Shown here one piece after another: positions 27,502 through 36,766 of a stretch of DNA of 64,000 bases. The notes beneath the pieces are model-generated. The model had not been told where the DNA came from. It saw nothing but the letters and a program-made list of their open reading frames with translations, and made no database searches. Position 1 is the stretch's first letter. Each line of letters starts with the position of its first letter. This DNA is from Leptolyngbya sp. CCY15150 (lineage in GTDB: Bacteria; Cyanobacteriota; Cyanobacteriia; RECH01). The stretch lies in contig NZ_JACSWB010000217.1 of the NCBI RefSeq assembly GCF_016888135.1, forward strand, positions 62,001 to 126,000, in the 5' to 3' direction. The translations under genes were made by a program, and so were the position numbers.

Positions 27502-27868
27502 GAGCCTAAACTCAGTATCCCTAGTCGGACGGGTCGGTGGAGATCCAGACGTGAAGTATTTTGAATCCGGTAGCGTGGTCTGCAATCTGACCTTGGCCGT
27601 CGATCGCCGTCGCCGCAATTCGGATGACCCCGACTGGTTTAGCCTAGAAATGTGGGGAAAAACCGCTGAAGTCGCTGCCAACTATGTGCGCAAGGGCAAG
27701 CTAATTGGCATTACCGGCACCCTTAAGTTTGATCACTGGACGGATCGAAGCACAGGTATGCCCCGTACTCGCCCCGTCATCCGGGTCGATCGCCTAGAGC
27801 TGCTCGGCTCCAAGCGGGAAGATGCAGCTATGAGCGCAGGCCCCGGCCAGAGCTATGACGAATTCTAG
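27500..27868 (+). CDS. ssb: Single-stranded DNA-binding protein
   Basis: A 122-residue OB-fold protein that coats single-stranded DNA in replication and repair. LNSVSLVGRVGGDPDVKYFESG, the LAVDRR stretch and WFSLEMWGKTAEVAANYVRKGKLIGITGTLK match the SSB fold. The C-terminus is short and acidic-aromatic (SYDEF), a shortened form of the protein-interaction tip (DDDIPF in E. coli). It lacks the long Gly/Gln-rich linker of proteobacterial SSB, so it may be the short cyanobacterial type. It starts within a repeat (27489-27501). tRNA-Ala follows on the other strand. Confidence 0.93.
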   Translation: MSLNSVSLVGRVGGDPDVKYFESGSVVCNLTLAVDRRRRNSDDPDWFSLEMWGKTAEVAANYVRKGKLIGITGTLKFDHWTDRSTGMPRTRPVIRVDRLELLGSKREDAAMSAGPGQSYDEF

Positions 27869-27907
27869 GCACCCGGCTTGGTTGAATCCGATTTGATTAA
27901 ATCTAAA

Positions 27908-27980
27908 TGGAGCTAAGGAGATTCGAACTCCTGACCCCCTCAATGCCATTGAGGTGCGCTACCAACTGCGCTATAGCCCC
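27908..27980 (-). tRNA. tRNA-Ala (GGC)
   Basis: A 73-base cloverleaf on the minus strand. The acceptor arm GGGGCTA pairs with TAGCTCC (one G-T pair), the discriminator is A and the T-arm carries GTTCGAATC. The anticodon stem CCTCA/TGAGG encloses the loop ATGGCAT, giving anticodon GGC for alanine. The 3' CCA is not encoded. Confidence 0.97.
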
Positions 27981-28159
27981 GTTTTGTGCATCTCCCATGA
28001 TGCAGTGAAGTATGAGGATTCGTCAAGCCCTAACGCCAAAAAAATCCGTCAGCCGTCCTACTAAAGGTTCATCTCCGTGCGATCGCCTCTGATTTGTCCC
28101 CCCGATTCGCGGTAAATTCTTCGAGTACCCTGTTTTTGAGCGATCGCACGTCTTAGCCT

Positions 28160-29257
28160 ATGACTTCCTCGTTACCCGACCAGCCCAATCCATCCACCGA
28201 TGGCGCGGCCCCCACCCCCGAAGACTTGCAGACCCTCATCACTGCCCTGCGCCGCAAGGAAGGAAACTGGGTGCTGTGGGGCCAATGGTGCCAAACCCTG
28301 CAAAAGGCAGGGCGATCACCCCAGCAAATTTTTGAAGAGACTGGCTTCGAGCCGGCCCAGCAAAATCAGATTATTGTTGCCGCCCAAGTCTATGGCTCCA
28401 TGGTGGAGGTGGGCATCTCGCCGGAGGTGCAGGTCTATTTTGAGCAGCGGGGCAGCGATAGCCTCTACGAATTTCGCATTTTGAGCCAGGAAGACCGGGC
28501 CGCCGCCGCCACTCTCGTGCTCCAGCGCGGCATCGACTCGGAAGGATCGCGGGATGTAGCTAAGGCCATGAAGGAGTTTTCTCGATTCTCCACCCTACCC
28601 AATGGCTTTTCCACCAAAGCCGGAGACGCCGTTGCCTACAGCTACTACAAGCTAGCCCGCCAGCAGCCAGACTTAGCGGAGCGATCGCGCCTGATTGCTC
28701 AAGCCTTGCGCTTCGCCGACACCGATGATGCCCGCCAGCAGATTCAGGAGCTGTTGATGGAAGGAGTGCAGATGCGATCGCGCTCCGCTCCCTTAATTTC
28801 GGTCTATCGCCTAGAAGAGGACGATGAACTGCCTCGGGTACTCCCTGTCGCTGGACGGATGCCCCTCACCTTAGACGACTGGAAAGCCGTGCCCATTGTT
28901 GAAGCTGAGGGCAGCTTCCGCGTGGTGCCCTTCAACGGAAGCGGTGCCTGGGTTGCCTTGCCTGGCTGGTCTGTGGTGCTCCATGCCGATGACCCGGTTG
29001 CCATCCTGGCCCAGAGCGATCAACTGCCACCGCCCCTCGATACGAAATCTGAAGAGGTGCTGGTTTTGGTCGATCGCTCCCAGCGTGACTGGCAAGCAGA
29101 CAGCTACTTTCTCGCAGCGGAAGACAACCACCTCACCGTCCAGTGGTTCGAAAGCCCTCCTGAGCATCCGCTTTTAGGACGGGTGTTGCTAGCTGTCCGT
29201 CCTAAGAAGATCTTGGATGAAGACTACGTCAAAGATCCTTGGCAAATCGACGAGTAG
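28160..29257 (+). CDS. raf1: RuBisCO accumulation factor 1 (Raf1)
   Basis: Raf1 is an assembly chaperone that holds RbcL dimers and helps build the RbcL8 core before RbcS binds. The 365-residue protein has the helical alpha domain (LITALRRKEGNWVLWGQWCQTLQKAG..IFEETGFEP and VYFEQRGSDSLYEFRIL), a flexible linker near residue 205 and the C-terminal beta dimerisation domain (LISVYRLEEDDELPRVLPVAGRMP.. to the end). The N-terminal ~18 residues are Pro/Ser-rich. The gene is away from rbcLXS, as is common. A 9-bp hairpin follows its stop. Confidence 0.93.
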   Translation: MTSSLPDQPNPSTDGAAPTPEDLQTLITALRRKEGNWVLWGQWCQTLQKAGRSPQQIFEETGFEPAQQNQIIVAAQVYGSMVEVGISPEVQVYFEQRGSDSLYEFRILSQEDRAAAATLVLQRGIDSEGSRDVAKAMKEFSRFSTLPNGFSTKAGDAVAYSYYKLARQQPDLAERSRLIAQALRFADTDDARQQIQELLMEGVQMRSRSAPLISVYRLEEDDELPRVLPVAGRMPLTLDDWKAVPIVEAEGSFRVVPFNGSGAWVALPGWSVVLHADDPVAILAQSDQLPPPLDTKSEEVLVLVDRSQRDWQADSYFLAAEDNHLTVQWFESPPEHPLLGRVLLAVRPKKILDEDYVKDPWQIDE

Positions 29258-29286
29258 GCAGCCGGAAGTCCCATAGCTCGAAAGCC

Positions 29287-29313
29287 GGTAGGGCGAGCAC
29301 TGCCCGCCCTACC
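29287..29313. terminator. Bidirectional hairpin between raf1 and lipoprotein gene
   Basis: GGTAGGGCG (29287-29295) and CGCCCTACC (29305-29313) form a perfect 9-bp stem with a 9-base loop between two convergent genes. The GTAGGGCG core is also a familiar dispersed cyanobacterial repeat unit; GTAGGGCG recurs once near 30041. Confidence 0.55.
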
Positions 29314-29340
29314 ACTACGACTCTAGGGAGAATCGTTGGT

Positions 29341-29823
29341 TTAGCCTTCGCCGAGTACTCGGTTCACACAGGTATCGACAATGGCATCAAATTCTGCAGG
29401 AGGCTCCTGCCCTTCGCGGATGTCTTGATCGACTTGTGCAAACTCATCAAAGGTATAGAGAACTTCAATTTCGTCTAGGGTGCAAGCGCAATAATCACCG
29501 GCTTGTTCTGGCGTAGCACCCGCCTGCACAGCCGATGCCTCGCAGCTTTCTAGGAAACTAGATCTCGCCTCTTCCGGATAGGTATTGGCGTCACCGCTAG
29601 CAACAGGTTCTTCCTCCGGAGCAGCTTCTTCAGTAGCATCTGGTTCAGGCGTCTCAGCCGTGCTTGTATCGGGTTCAGGAGCCGCCGCCTCGTCATTGAC
29701 AGGCTCTTCAGTGGTGACATCAGTATCAGGTGTATCTGCTTGATCCGTTTCTCCAGCACAGGCCGGGGCGATCGCCAGCAAAACACAAGCACCAAGCATG
29801 GACAAATATTGTCGAGTCGTCAT
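29341..29823 (-). CDS. Predicted acidic lipoprotein with C-terminal Cys domain
   Basis: A 160-residue exported protein. The leader MTTRQYLSMLGACVLLAIAPAC ends in a plausible lipobox (APA|C), after which about 55 residues are almost only Ala, Pro, Asp, Glu and Thr, a strongly acidic tether. The C-terminal ~80 residues form a small helical domain with four cysteines (ESCEASAV...YCACTLDEIE...VDTCVNRVL) that could form two disulfides. The CACTLDEIE..Y..DEF pattern is seen in small exported cyanobacterial proteins of unknown role. No further function is inferred. Confidence 0.7.
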   Translation of the reverse strand: MTTRQYLSMLGACVLLAIAPACAGETDQADTPDTDVTTEEPVNDEAAAPEPDTSTAETPEPDATEEAAPEEEPVASGDANTYPEEARSSFLESCEASAVQAGATPEQAGDYCACTLDEIEVLYTFDEFAQVDQDIREGQEPPAEFDAIVDTCVNRVLGEG

Positions 29824-30025
29824 AATGTTTTTTTGTTAACCCTATGCAGTGAGTCGGACAGAACCTCGCTCCCAAAAGCGGATGCTTGGCTGATTAGCCA
29901 AGTCAAGAATCGCTAGTGTTGAATTAAGCCATCCCACATTAAAGTATTTGGGGATGGAAGTGCAAACATCAGACAATCTTCGCGGATTTAGGCAGTCATA
30001 CCTGCATTCAGGAACGCCAAGCCAC

Positions 30026-31015
30026 CTAGGGCTGAATTCTGTAGGGCGATTCAATCGGCTCCGCCTCGCCCTTGAGCACGAGGGCTTGATAGACCATACT
30101 GATAATTTCCGCGCGGGTTGCGGGGCGATCGGGCTCTAGCGCTAGGGTTTCAGGATCACCCACCACCAATCCGGCCTCCGTAACCGCCGCCACCGAGGGA
30201 ATTGCCGATTCCGGAATCTGGTCGCGATCGCTATAGATGCCAAGCACCTCATCGAGCGGTCGGGTCGAGGGTTCCAGCGATAGCCCTCGATTCAACGATT
30301 GAAAAAGTTGGGCGCGGGTTAAACCATCCTCTGGATAGAACCGATCCTCTGCATCTCCCGCCAAAAAGCCTGATTTCACCGCCGTCTCAATGGCATCTAG
30401 GGCCCAGTAGTCGTCTGGCACATCTGCAAAGTCTGGCGCAACTCGACGTTCTGGCTGGGGTAGAGAGACATAGAGCAAGGACGCATAGTCAGCACGACTC
30501 ATGGGTTGCTCAGGCTGAAAGGTTTGCCCTGGCAATGGCTCTACATAGCCGAACTGCACCATCTGGTCGATAAATGGCTTGGCCCAATAGTCATCAGGCA
30601 CATCGACCAAGACGATCGCTCCGCCCCTAGCGGTTGCAGATGCTGAACGGCCAGCGGAATTGGTAGACCAATCTTGACGACTACGCGCACCTTGTAAATG
30701 AGCGATCGCCAGCCCCGTGCGGCTTGGTCTGGATGTTGTTGGCAAACTCGTCGGCGATGGGGGACGCTGCATCTCAGCCCTAGGGCGGTCTTCATCCGCC
30801 GCTGCTCCAACGGTCGGGTCCATCACCCTATCCTCAGCCGGCGACACGATGAGCGACTCTCCCGGAGCGATCGCCAATAGGTCATCGAAATGCTGGGCCA
30901 TCCCCCAAACCATCACGCCTCCGACTGAAACGAGGGCCACCACCACGGCTACCCATTCATCTAATCCACCACGGCGATCGGAAGACGATTGAGATTCGGG
31001 GGACATAGGCAACAC
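30026..31015 (-). CDS. Membrane-anchored SLH-domain protein
   Basis: A 329-residue protein. A short cytoplasmic N-terminus precedes one membrane helix (WVAVVVALVSVGGVMVWGMAQ, residues 21-41), then a disordered Pro/Ser/Arg-rich stretch to about residue 135. Three S-layer homology repeats follow: DVPDDYWAKPFIDQMVQFGYV, DVPDDYWALDAIETAVKSGFL and SAIPSVAAVTEAGLVVGD, with their TRAQ/TRAE partners. SLH repeats bind peptidoglycan-linked polysaccharide, so this likely ties the plasma membrane to the wall. No porin barrel is present, unlike most cyanobacterial SLH porins. A later start at M4 is possible. Confidence 0.85.
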   Translation of the reverse strand: MLPMSPESQSSSDRRGGLDEWVAVVVALVSVGGVMVWGMAQHFDDLLAIAPGESLIVSPAEDRVMDPTVGAAADEDRPRAEMQRPPSPTSLPTTSRPSRTGLAIAHLQGARSRQDWSTNSAGRSASATARGGAIVLVDVPDDYWAKPFIDQMVQFGYVEPLPGQTFQPEQPMSRADYASLLYVSLPQPERRVAPDFADVPDDYWALDAIETAVKSGFLAGDAEDRFYPEDGLTRAQLFQSLNRGLSLEPSTRPLDEVLGIYSDRDQIPESAIPSVAAVTEAGLVVGDPETLALEPDRPATRAEIISMVYQALVLKGEAEPIESPYRIQP

Positions 31016-31090
31016 CGCTGCGCATCAACGCCAGTATTATGGCCCAGATCTGTACCAAATGCCAGCGCCAACATCTGGGCCTAGCAGAAC

Positions 31091-32158
31091 CTAGGAGCGG
31101 GACGCATACTGACGAGATTCGACGGAGGCCGCCAGGGTTTTGAGCATGGTCACCGTGGTATCAAAATCGACACAGGCATCGGTGATGCTTTGCCCATAGA
31201 CCAACTGACGGCGATCGCTACAGATTTTTTGGCTGCCAGCTACCAGATGGCTTTCGATCATGACACCCATCAGGTGCTTAGAACCAGCCTTCACCTGAGC
31301 CGCAACGCTCTCTAGCGCATCCACCTGTCGGCGATAGTCTTTTTGAGAGTTGCCGTGGCTGCAATCCACCATGACATGGGAATTCAGCCCCAGTCCTGCC
31401 AGCTTCCCAGCGGCCGTCTCCACATGGGTGACATCGTAGTTGGGCCCTGTACTGCCGCCCCGCAAGACGAGGTGACCATCGGGATTGCCGGTGGTGGCGA
31501 CGATACTGGCTAAACCATCGTGATTGATGCCTAAGAAGCGATGGGGCTGACTAGCGGCCAGCATGGCATTGGCAGCAATATGCAAACTACCGTCGGTGCC
31601 GTTCTTATAGCCAATGGGCATGGAAAGCCCCGAAGCCATCTCCCGGTGAGTTTGGCTTTCGGTGGTACGCGCCCCGATCGCTGTCCAGGAAATAACGTCA
31701 GCAATATATTGAGGAATGATTGGATCCAGCAGCTCTGTAGCAGATGGCAGACCCAATTCAGCTAGATCTAACAGCAGCTTCCGAGCTAGGCGTAATCCTG
31801 TATTGATGTCATAGCTGTCATCTAGGTGGGGATCGTTGATCAGACCTTTCCAGCCCACAGTGGTGCGAGGCTTTTCAAAATAGACCCGCATGACAATCTC
31901 AAGCTGATCCTGCAGCTCAACCCGCAGACGTTCTAGCCTTTGCCCATAGTCGTAGGCTGCCTCTACGTCATGAACCGAGCAGGGCCCCACAATCACCAAC
32001 ATGCGGTGATCTTCGTGGCGCAGAATGTTCCGAATGCGATCGCGTGTGGACTCAACGAGGGTAGCAGCCTGCTCGGTAATAGGCTGCTCGTGGTGAATCA
32101 TCGCCGGGCTAATCAGCGGGCGAGTTTCTACCACATGGAGGTCGTAGGTCTTATGCAT
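31091..32158 (-). CDS. 3-deoxy-7-phosphoheptulonate synthase, class I
   Basis: This enzyme condenses phosphoenolpyruvate and erythrose 4-phosphate, the first step of the shikimate pathway. The 355-residue protein is the AroG/AroF/AroH type (class I alpha). Key motifs are IVGPCSVHD near residue 56, YFEKPRTTVGWKGLINDP near 92, GARTTESQTHREMASGLSMPIGYKNGTDGSL near 160-190, and SHGNSQKDY with the metal His near 265. The N-terminal ~45 residues likely hold the feedback-control site; which amino acid inhibits cannot be read here. It is a lone gene. Confidence 0.94.
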   Translation of the reverse strand: MHKTYDLHVVETRPLISPAMIHHEQPITEQAATLVESTRDRIRNILRHEDHRMLVIVGPCSVHDVEAAYDYGQRLERLRVELQDQLEIVMRVYFEKPRTTVGWKGLINDPHLDDSYDINTGLRLARKLLLDLAELGLPSATELLDPIIPQYIADVISWTAIGARTTESQTHREMASGLSMPIGYKNGTDGSLHIAANAMLAASQPHRFLGINHDGLASIVATTGNPDGHLVLRGGSTGPNYDVTHVETAAGKLAGLGLNSHVMVDCSHGNSQKDYRRQVDALESVAAQVKAGSKHLMGVMIESHLVAGSQKICSDRRQLVYGQSITDACVDFDTTVTMLKTLAASVESRQYASRS

Positions 32159-32329
32159 AATGTCGTTGGTCGAAATTGCAGAGGGGTTCTAACGAAATGA
32201 CAGGCGGTGGAACCAGATAGTTCTATTGTGGGCGCTTTTGGGGCGGAATCCAACTGAATTCGTCCAAGCTTTACCCAAACAAAACAATGCCCTCGCAGAC
32301 GTAAGGGATCGATGTTGCACCATGGCTTT

Positions 32330-32488
32330 TCAGCGATCGCCCATGACCCACGCGAGCAGGCCCAAAGCAATGACAACCCCGATGGACGTTGGCAGATGAA
32401 GGACATCCAACAACCGCAGCGGTAGATATACCAAGACACCCGTGATGCTAAGGGCGATCGACAACAGGATCATCAGACCAACTACCAT
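32330..32488 (-). CDS. Small two-helix membrane protein (52 aa)
   Basis: This 52-residue frame is too short for usual gene-length cutoffs. It reads MVVGLMILLSIALSITGV, then a turn (YLPLRLLDVLHLP), then SIGVVIALGLLAWVMGDR: two membrane helices with a short loop. GAGGAA sits about 7 bases before the ATG, inside the end of the upstream CPXCG gene, and the ATG is only 3 bases after that stop, so the two are translationally coupled. The family is unknown. A longer overlapping frame at 32128-32439 is rejected. Confidence 0.6.
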   Translation of the reverse strand: MVVGLMILLSIALSITGVLVYLPLRLLDVLHLPTSIGVVIALGLLAWVMGDR

Positions 32489-32491
32489 GAG

Positions 32492-32680
32492 CTATTCCTC
32501 ATATCCAGTGTCGATGTCAATCGTTAAGGTTTCTTCATCAATCCGAATGTACAGGACATTAGGACGACAACAAACCTGACAGTCTTCAATGTAAGACTGT
32601 TGATTCCCGCCACTCAAGTCTACAAATGTTGAGTTCATCTCGCCACAGTAGGCGCACATATAGTCGGACGTTGTTTGCAT
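32492..32680 (-). CDS. CPXCG-motif cysteine-rich protein
   Basis: A 62-residue protein beginning MQTTSDYMCAYCGEMNSTF, with a second knuckle ECQVCC-like (EDCQVCCRPNVLYIRID), which gives four metal-binding cysteines (CAYC and CQVC). This matches the small CPXCG-motif family, probably a zinc ribbon; the function is unknown. The acidic C-terminus (DEETLTIDIDTGYEE) is typical. I start at ATG 32680 rather than the longer frame because the extension is non-conserved Arg/Pro-rich sequence. It is followed by a coupled two-helix membrane gene. Confidence 0.8.
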   Translation of the reverse strand: MQTTSDYMCAYCGEMNSTFVDLSGGNQQSYIEDCQVCCRPNVLYIRIDEETLTIDIDTGYEE

Positions 32681-33144
32681 AGCGTAGGTTAGGTCGTGCA
32701 ATGGCCGTGGGGTTGTCGCGCGCTGGTCGCCCGGGCGCGATTGGAACTGGCATGGGTAGGGTCTTCTTCGTATTGTTGCCCATGCCTGGATCATGTCGGA
32801 AGACAGGAGGGCGATCGCGCTTGAGTCCTGGTTGCCCATACCTAGACTGTCACAAAAGCTAGATGGTCATAGAAGCCAGGAGGGCGATCGCCCCGGATCT
32901 GCCATACTGCCATAGAATCCGTGGGCAAATCGTGTTTGTCCCCTTAGACTTGAATTGATCTAAACTCTACGTCTAGCGCTGGGTGGATGATGTTCCTCCC
33001 TATTCAGCGTTGAGGTTCTTCTAGGCTTAGGCAGCGATCGCCCCTGGGGGCAGCTCCACCCCAGCCGATTACCCCTAGGCAGACGTCCACTATCTCAGCC
33101 CTTGTTTAGATTCGCTTTCACGCTACCGGAGAGGATTTGCGGTC
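32681..33144. other. Gene-free spacer before the YdcF-like gene
   Basis: About 460 bases with a few HIP1-related sites (for example near 32812 and 32890). I see no coding frame with family support, no strong hairpin and no repeat. Promoters for the divergent flanking genes should lie here. Confidence 0.4.
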
Positions 33145-34191
33145 ATGTTCGACCTGCTCACCCGTGCCCTGTTGTGGCTGTTAGTTGGAATTGGTCTATG
33201 GTATTTATTCAACAACCTCATTCCAAAAAACTACCTCACATGGCTAGGCGGGTTTGTGCTATTTGCGGCTATTTTTCTAGCCTTTCGAGATCCCAATGAT
33301 CGAATCATTTCGACGGTTTGGACTATTCTATCCTTCCCGCTGCGGCCTCTAGGGTTGGCGATCGTGCTGCTGGTGAATGCCGCTAAACGCAAAGCCTGGA
33401 AAGACATGGCCGCCCGAGAAGCCTCCATTGCCCTAGCCATCTTGCTCATCTGTAGCATCCCCGTTGTTCCCTTTTGGTTATCCAGCCAGATGGAAGCATC
33501 GATCATGGCGGAGGCCAACCCATCGGAGCTCATTGTTCGCCGAGGCGAGACCCCCCTGCCCGTACGCGGCATCGTTGTCCTTGCCACCCGCATCACCCAA
33601 AGCTCCCTCGACCCGGTGCAGCCCATTCGCTACATCAACTCCGATGATCGGATCGGAGCGCCCCTGCGGCAACGCCTCGACCATGCCGCCCAGATCTATG
33701 GGCAAGTGATTGCCATCCAAAATCCATTTCCCCGAGTGATCGTCAGCGGGCAAATTGGCGGTGATACTGAAGCTAACAGCATTCAAAACTTCTTGGTGAG
33801 TCAGGGGGTACGTCCGCGCGACGTTACGGTGGATCGCAGTGGCGCAACGATTTACCGCAGTGCTGTCAATACCAATGAAACCTTTGGCAATCAATCGGGA
33901 GTGGTGATTTTGGTGGCCCCTTCCCTTACGCTGCGCCGGGCAACAGCGACCTTTGCCAAGATCTATCGCCCAAGCGATCGCCTCGTGCGTCCTATCCCCA
34001 CCGACTTAATTCAATTTCAGCCTAGTTCCGGCAGTATTCCGATTCGGGTGACCGATCTCTTACCGAGCGTCGAAGCGCTGGCCTTAACAACCTATATTAT
34101 TGATGAGTATCTCACCTCGATCTACTACTTTTTACGAGGATGGGCCCAGCTTGATTACCCCCTCAACTATGCCAATTGTTGTGGGTTATAG
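33145..34191 (+). CDS. DUF218 / YdcF-ElyC-SanA family membrane protein
   Basis: A 348-residue protein with about four N-terminal hydrophobic segments (residues 5-25, 33-47, 55-78, 90-112) and a C-terminal DUF218 domain (about 135-320). The domain opens with [11 protein letters not shown] and has a conserved polar site ([22 protein letters not shown], then TNETFGNQ). ElyC/SanA-type proteins act in envelope maintenance in E. coli; cyanobacterial members are uncharacterised. It sits 71 bases upstream of glyS on the same strand, and its last residues overlap the longest glyS frame, so co-transcription is likely. Confidence 0.85.
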   Translation: MFDLLTRALLWLLVGIGLWYLFNNLIPKNYLTWLGGFVLFAAIFLAFRDPNDRIISTVWTILSFPLRPLGLAIVLLVNAAKRKAWKDMAAREASIALAILLICSIPVVPFWLSSQMEASIMAEANPSELIVRRGETPLPVRGIVVLATRITQSSLDPVQPIRYINSDDRIGAPLRQRLDHAAQIYGQVIAIQNPFPRVIVSGQIGGDTEANSIQNFLVSQGVRPRDVTVDRSGATIYRSAVNTNETFGNQSGVVILVAPSLTLRRATATFAKIYRPSDRLVRPIPTDLIQFQPSSGSIPIRVTDLLPSVEALALTTYIIDEYLTSIYYFLRGWAQLDYPLNYANCCGL

Positions 34192-34262
34192 GGTCACGAA
34201 ATGTCCCAAGCGGCCCAGGATGCCAAGCGGCAACAGCAGAGCATAAGGAACGCACGGAGAGC

Positions 34263-36416
34263 ATGGTCACGTTTTTGTTGGAAGTTGGAACCGAAGAACT
34301 ACCCGCTAGCTTTGTTGGGGAGGCGCTAGAGCAGTGGCGATCGCGGATTCCGGCAAGTCTCAGTGAGCAGTTTCTCACCAGCGATCGCATCGAATTTTAC
34401 GGCACCCCTCGGCGTCTGTCCATGGTGATCCAAGGGCTACCGGTTCAACAACCCGATCGCCAAGAGGAGATCAAAGGTCCTTCAGCCCAAGCCGCCTATA
34501 AGGATGGCCAACCCACCAAGGCGCTGCAGGGCTTTGCGCGATCGCGGGGAATTTCCATCGACGACGTCGAAATTCGCACCACGGAGAAGGGCGACTTCGT
34601 CTTTGTGCAACAAACCATTCCAGGGCGACCAACGGCAGATTTGTTGACCGAGCTGATTCCTAACTGGATTTTGAAGCTAGAAGGACGGCGCTTCATGCGC
34701 TGGGGCGATGGTGATCTCCGCTTCCCGCGCCCGATCCGCTGGCTGGTGGCCCTCTTGGATGACGCCGTCCTGCCCCTCACCCTCGATAACGCCTCGGAGC
34801 ATTGCAGCAGCGATCGCCTCTCCCAGGGCCATCGCGTCCTCCATCCAGAACCGGTGGTGATTCCCACCGCAGCCGACTATCTGTCTTGCCTAGAAGCTGC
34901 ATCCGTGCAGGTAGCGGTGAGCGATCGCCGCCAGGCCATTGAACAGTCGATTCATGATCTCGCCACATCCCTGGGCGGCACAGCCCTGGTGAATCCTAGC
35001 CTCTTGGCTGAAGTGACCGACCTGGTGGAATGGCCCACGGCGATCGCTGGCTCCTTTGACCCAGCCTTCTTGGAACTGCCGCCCGAGGTGATTATCACCG
35101 AAATGGAAAGCCACCAGCGCTATTTCCCTGTGCTCAAAGCGGCTGGCTCCAGCGACCTGCTGCCCTACTTCATCACCATTTCCAACGGCGATCCCGCCAA
35201 GTCAGCAATCATCAGCGCCGGCAACGAGCGAGTGCTGCGGGCCCGCCTGTCGGACGGCAAGTTTTTCTTTGATGCCGATCGCACCCAGCCTCTAGAGGCC
35301 TACCTACCACGCCTCGACAGCGTCACCTTCCAAGAAGATCTGGGCTCCGTACGCGAGAAGGTCAACCGCATCACCCGCATTGCTGATGCCATTGCCGACC
35401 AGCTCGATCTATCCCAGGGCGATCGCACCGAGGTGCAGCGCAGTGCCCTGCTGTGCAAGGCCGATCTGGTCACCCAGATGGTGGGCGAATTTCCTGAACT
35501 GCAAGGCGTCATGGGCTCCCACTACGCGATCGCCAGCGGTGAATCGCCCGCCGTGGCCCAGGGCATCATGGAACACTATCGCCCCAAAGGAGCTGGGGAT
35601 GCATTGCCCACCAGCCTCACCGGCCAGGTCGTGGGCTTAAGCGATCGCCTCGATACCCTCGTCTGCATCTTCGGTCTAGGGCTTTTGCCCAGCGGTTCCT
35701 CCGACCCCTTTGCCCTGCGGCGAGCCGCCAATGCCATCGTCCATATTACCTGGGGGGCAGAGCTGCCGATTCAGCTTAATAGCCTGCTAGAGCAGATTTC
35801 CACCGACTTTGCCGCCAGCTTCCAGCGCGACCATGCCGCCATCTTGCTCAGCCAACTGCAAGACTTCTTCTTACAGCGAGTGCGCACCTTGCTACAAGAC
35901 GATTTGGGCATTGACTACGACTTGGTGAACGCCGTTCTGGGCGAAGGGGATGCCGACTATGGCGATCGCGCCCTGAGTAACCTGCTCGATCTCCGCGATC
36001 GCGCTCAATTCCTGCAGACTATTCGCCAAAACCATACCCTCGACGCCATTTACGAAACCGTCAACCGGGCGGCTCGTCTGGCTGCCCAGGGTGATTTAGA
36101 CACCACCTCTCTCGATCCCCAAGACTGGGTGAATCCCAAGTTCTTCCAGCAGCCCTCAGAAACCGCCTTCTACGAAGCCTTGGTCACCCTGCTGCCCACC
36201 ACCCAAACCGCCCTGGCCGAGCGCGACTATCAGCGATTGGTAGACGCCCTCACTGAAATTGCCCCAGTGGTGCGCGACTTCTTTGATGGCCCCACCAGCG
36301 TACTGGTCATGGATCCTGACGCCAGTATTCAACAAAACCGTCTCAATCTGCTAGGGCTACTGCGCAATCATGCGCGGGTGTTAGCTGACTTCGGCGCAAT
36401 TATCAAACCCGCCTAG
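34263..36416 (+). CDS. glyS: Glycyl-tRNA synthetase beta subunit
   Basis: GlyS is the large subunit of the alpha2beta2 bacterial glycyl-tRNA synthetase. The 717-residue protein starts at ATG 34263 with the family opening [15 protein letters not shown]; the longer frame to 34176 is rejected. Characteristic sections are [84 protein letters not shown] and the HD-type middle domain, then the C-terminal DALR-like anticodon region. glyQ is not in the window. A small membrane gene follows after 12 bases. Confidence 0.96.
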   Translation: MVTFLLEVGTEELPASFVGEALEQWRSRIPASLSEQFLTSDRIEFYGTPRRLSMVIQGLPVQQPDRQEEIKGPSAQAAYKDGQPTKALQGFARSRGISIDDVEIRTTEKGDFVFVQQTIPGRPTADLLTELIPNWILKLEGRRFMRWGDGDLRFPRPIRWLVALLDDAVLPLTLDNASEHCSSDRLSQGHRVLHPEPVVIPTAADYLSCLEAASVQVAVSDRRQAIEQSIHDLATSLGGTALVNPSLLAEVTDLVEWPTAIAGSFDPAFLELPPEVIITEMESHQRYFPVLKAAGSSDLLPYFITISNGDPAKSAIISAGNERVLRARLSDGKFFFDADRTQPLEAYLPRLDSVTFQEDLGSVREKVNRITRIADAIADQLDLSQGDRTEVQRSALLCKADLVTQMVGEFPELQGVMGSHYAIASGESPAVAQGIMEHYRPKGAGDALPTSLTGQVVGLSDRLDTLVCIFGLGLLPSGSSDPFALRRAANAIVHITWGAELPIQLNSLLEQISTDFAASFQRDHAAILLSQLQDFFLQRVRTLLQDDLGIDYDLVNAVLGEGDADYGDRALSNLLDLRDRAQFLQTIRQNHTLDAIYETVNRAARLAAQGDLDTTSLDPQDWVNPKFFQQPSETAFYEALVTLLPTTQTALAERDYQRLVDALTEIAPVVRDFFDGPTSVLVMDPDASIQQNRLNLLGLLRNHARVLADFGAIIKPA

Positions 36417-36428
36417 GAGCGATCGCCC

Positions 36429-36623
36429 ATGCCCGAATTTCCTTGGTCAACGGACGGCAGTACTATTCTGGCTCTAGCCGTCCTGCATTGTGTGATTGGC
36501 GTTACCGCCGCCTTGGTCGCTCAGCGACGCGGCCGACGCTTGGGCAACTGGTTAATCCTCGGCTTGATCGGCGGCACGGCGGCCCTAGTCGCCGCTTGCT
36601 TGGTACCCGCTAAACAAGACTAG
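36429..36623 (+). CDS. Small two-helix membrane protein
   Basis: A 64-residue protein with two hydrophobic helices (ILALAVLHCVIGVTAALVA and WLILGLIGGTAALVAACLV) separated by the basic loop QRRGRRLGN. This compact type, with RRGR-x-x-G-x-W before a Gly-rich second helix, is common in cyanobacteria and has no known role. It starts 12 bases after glyS and is probably read from the same transcript, which ends at a hairpin near 36638. Confidence 0.7.
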   Translation: MPEFPWSTDGSTILALAVLHCVIGVTAALVAQRRGRRLGNWLILGLIGGTAALVAACLVPAKQD

Positions 36624-36637
36624 GAAACCCAGGAACC

Positions 36638-36654
36638 CTCTCGCTGATCGAGAG
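36638..36654 (+). terminator. Hairpin after the glyS operon
   Basis: CTCTCG (36638-36643) and CGAGAG (36649-36654) form a perfect 6-bp stem with a 5-base loop, 15 bases after the last stop codon. A G-run follows instead of a T-run. Confidence 0.4.
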
Positions 36655-36660
36655 CGGGGG

Positions 36661-36756
36661 TAGGCGGACTCAATTCAAGGAAGCTAGGGTGCCGGATTTC
36701 GACTGCGCCCAACCCTCTTCTCATCAAGAGTTGAGCATTGAGCCATGGAGCAACGT
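36661..36756. repeat. Dispersed repeat, copy B
   Basis: Second copy of the element at 1501-1598. It begins TAGGCGGACTCAAT and carries the same blocks CAACCCTCTTCTC and TTGAGCATTGAGC, with insertions of a few bases near 36685 and 36704. The copies lie next to unrelated genes, both just after a gene end. Confidence 0.6.
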
Positions 36757-36766
36757 CGAAGAACCG

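Noticed and set aside
32128-32439. 103-residue minus-strand frame before the DAHP synthase gene
   Set aside because: Overlaps the better supported 52-residue membrane frame in another frame, and has a random composition.
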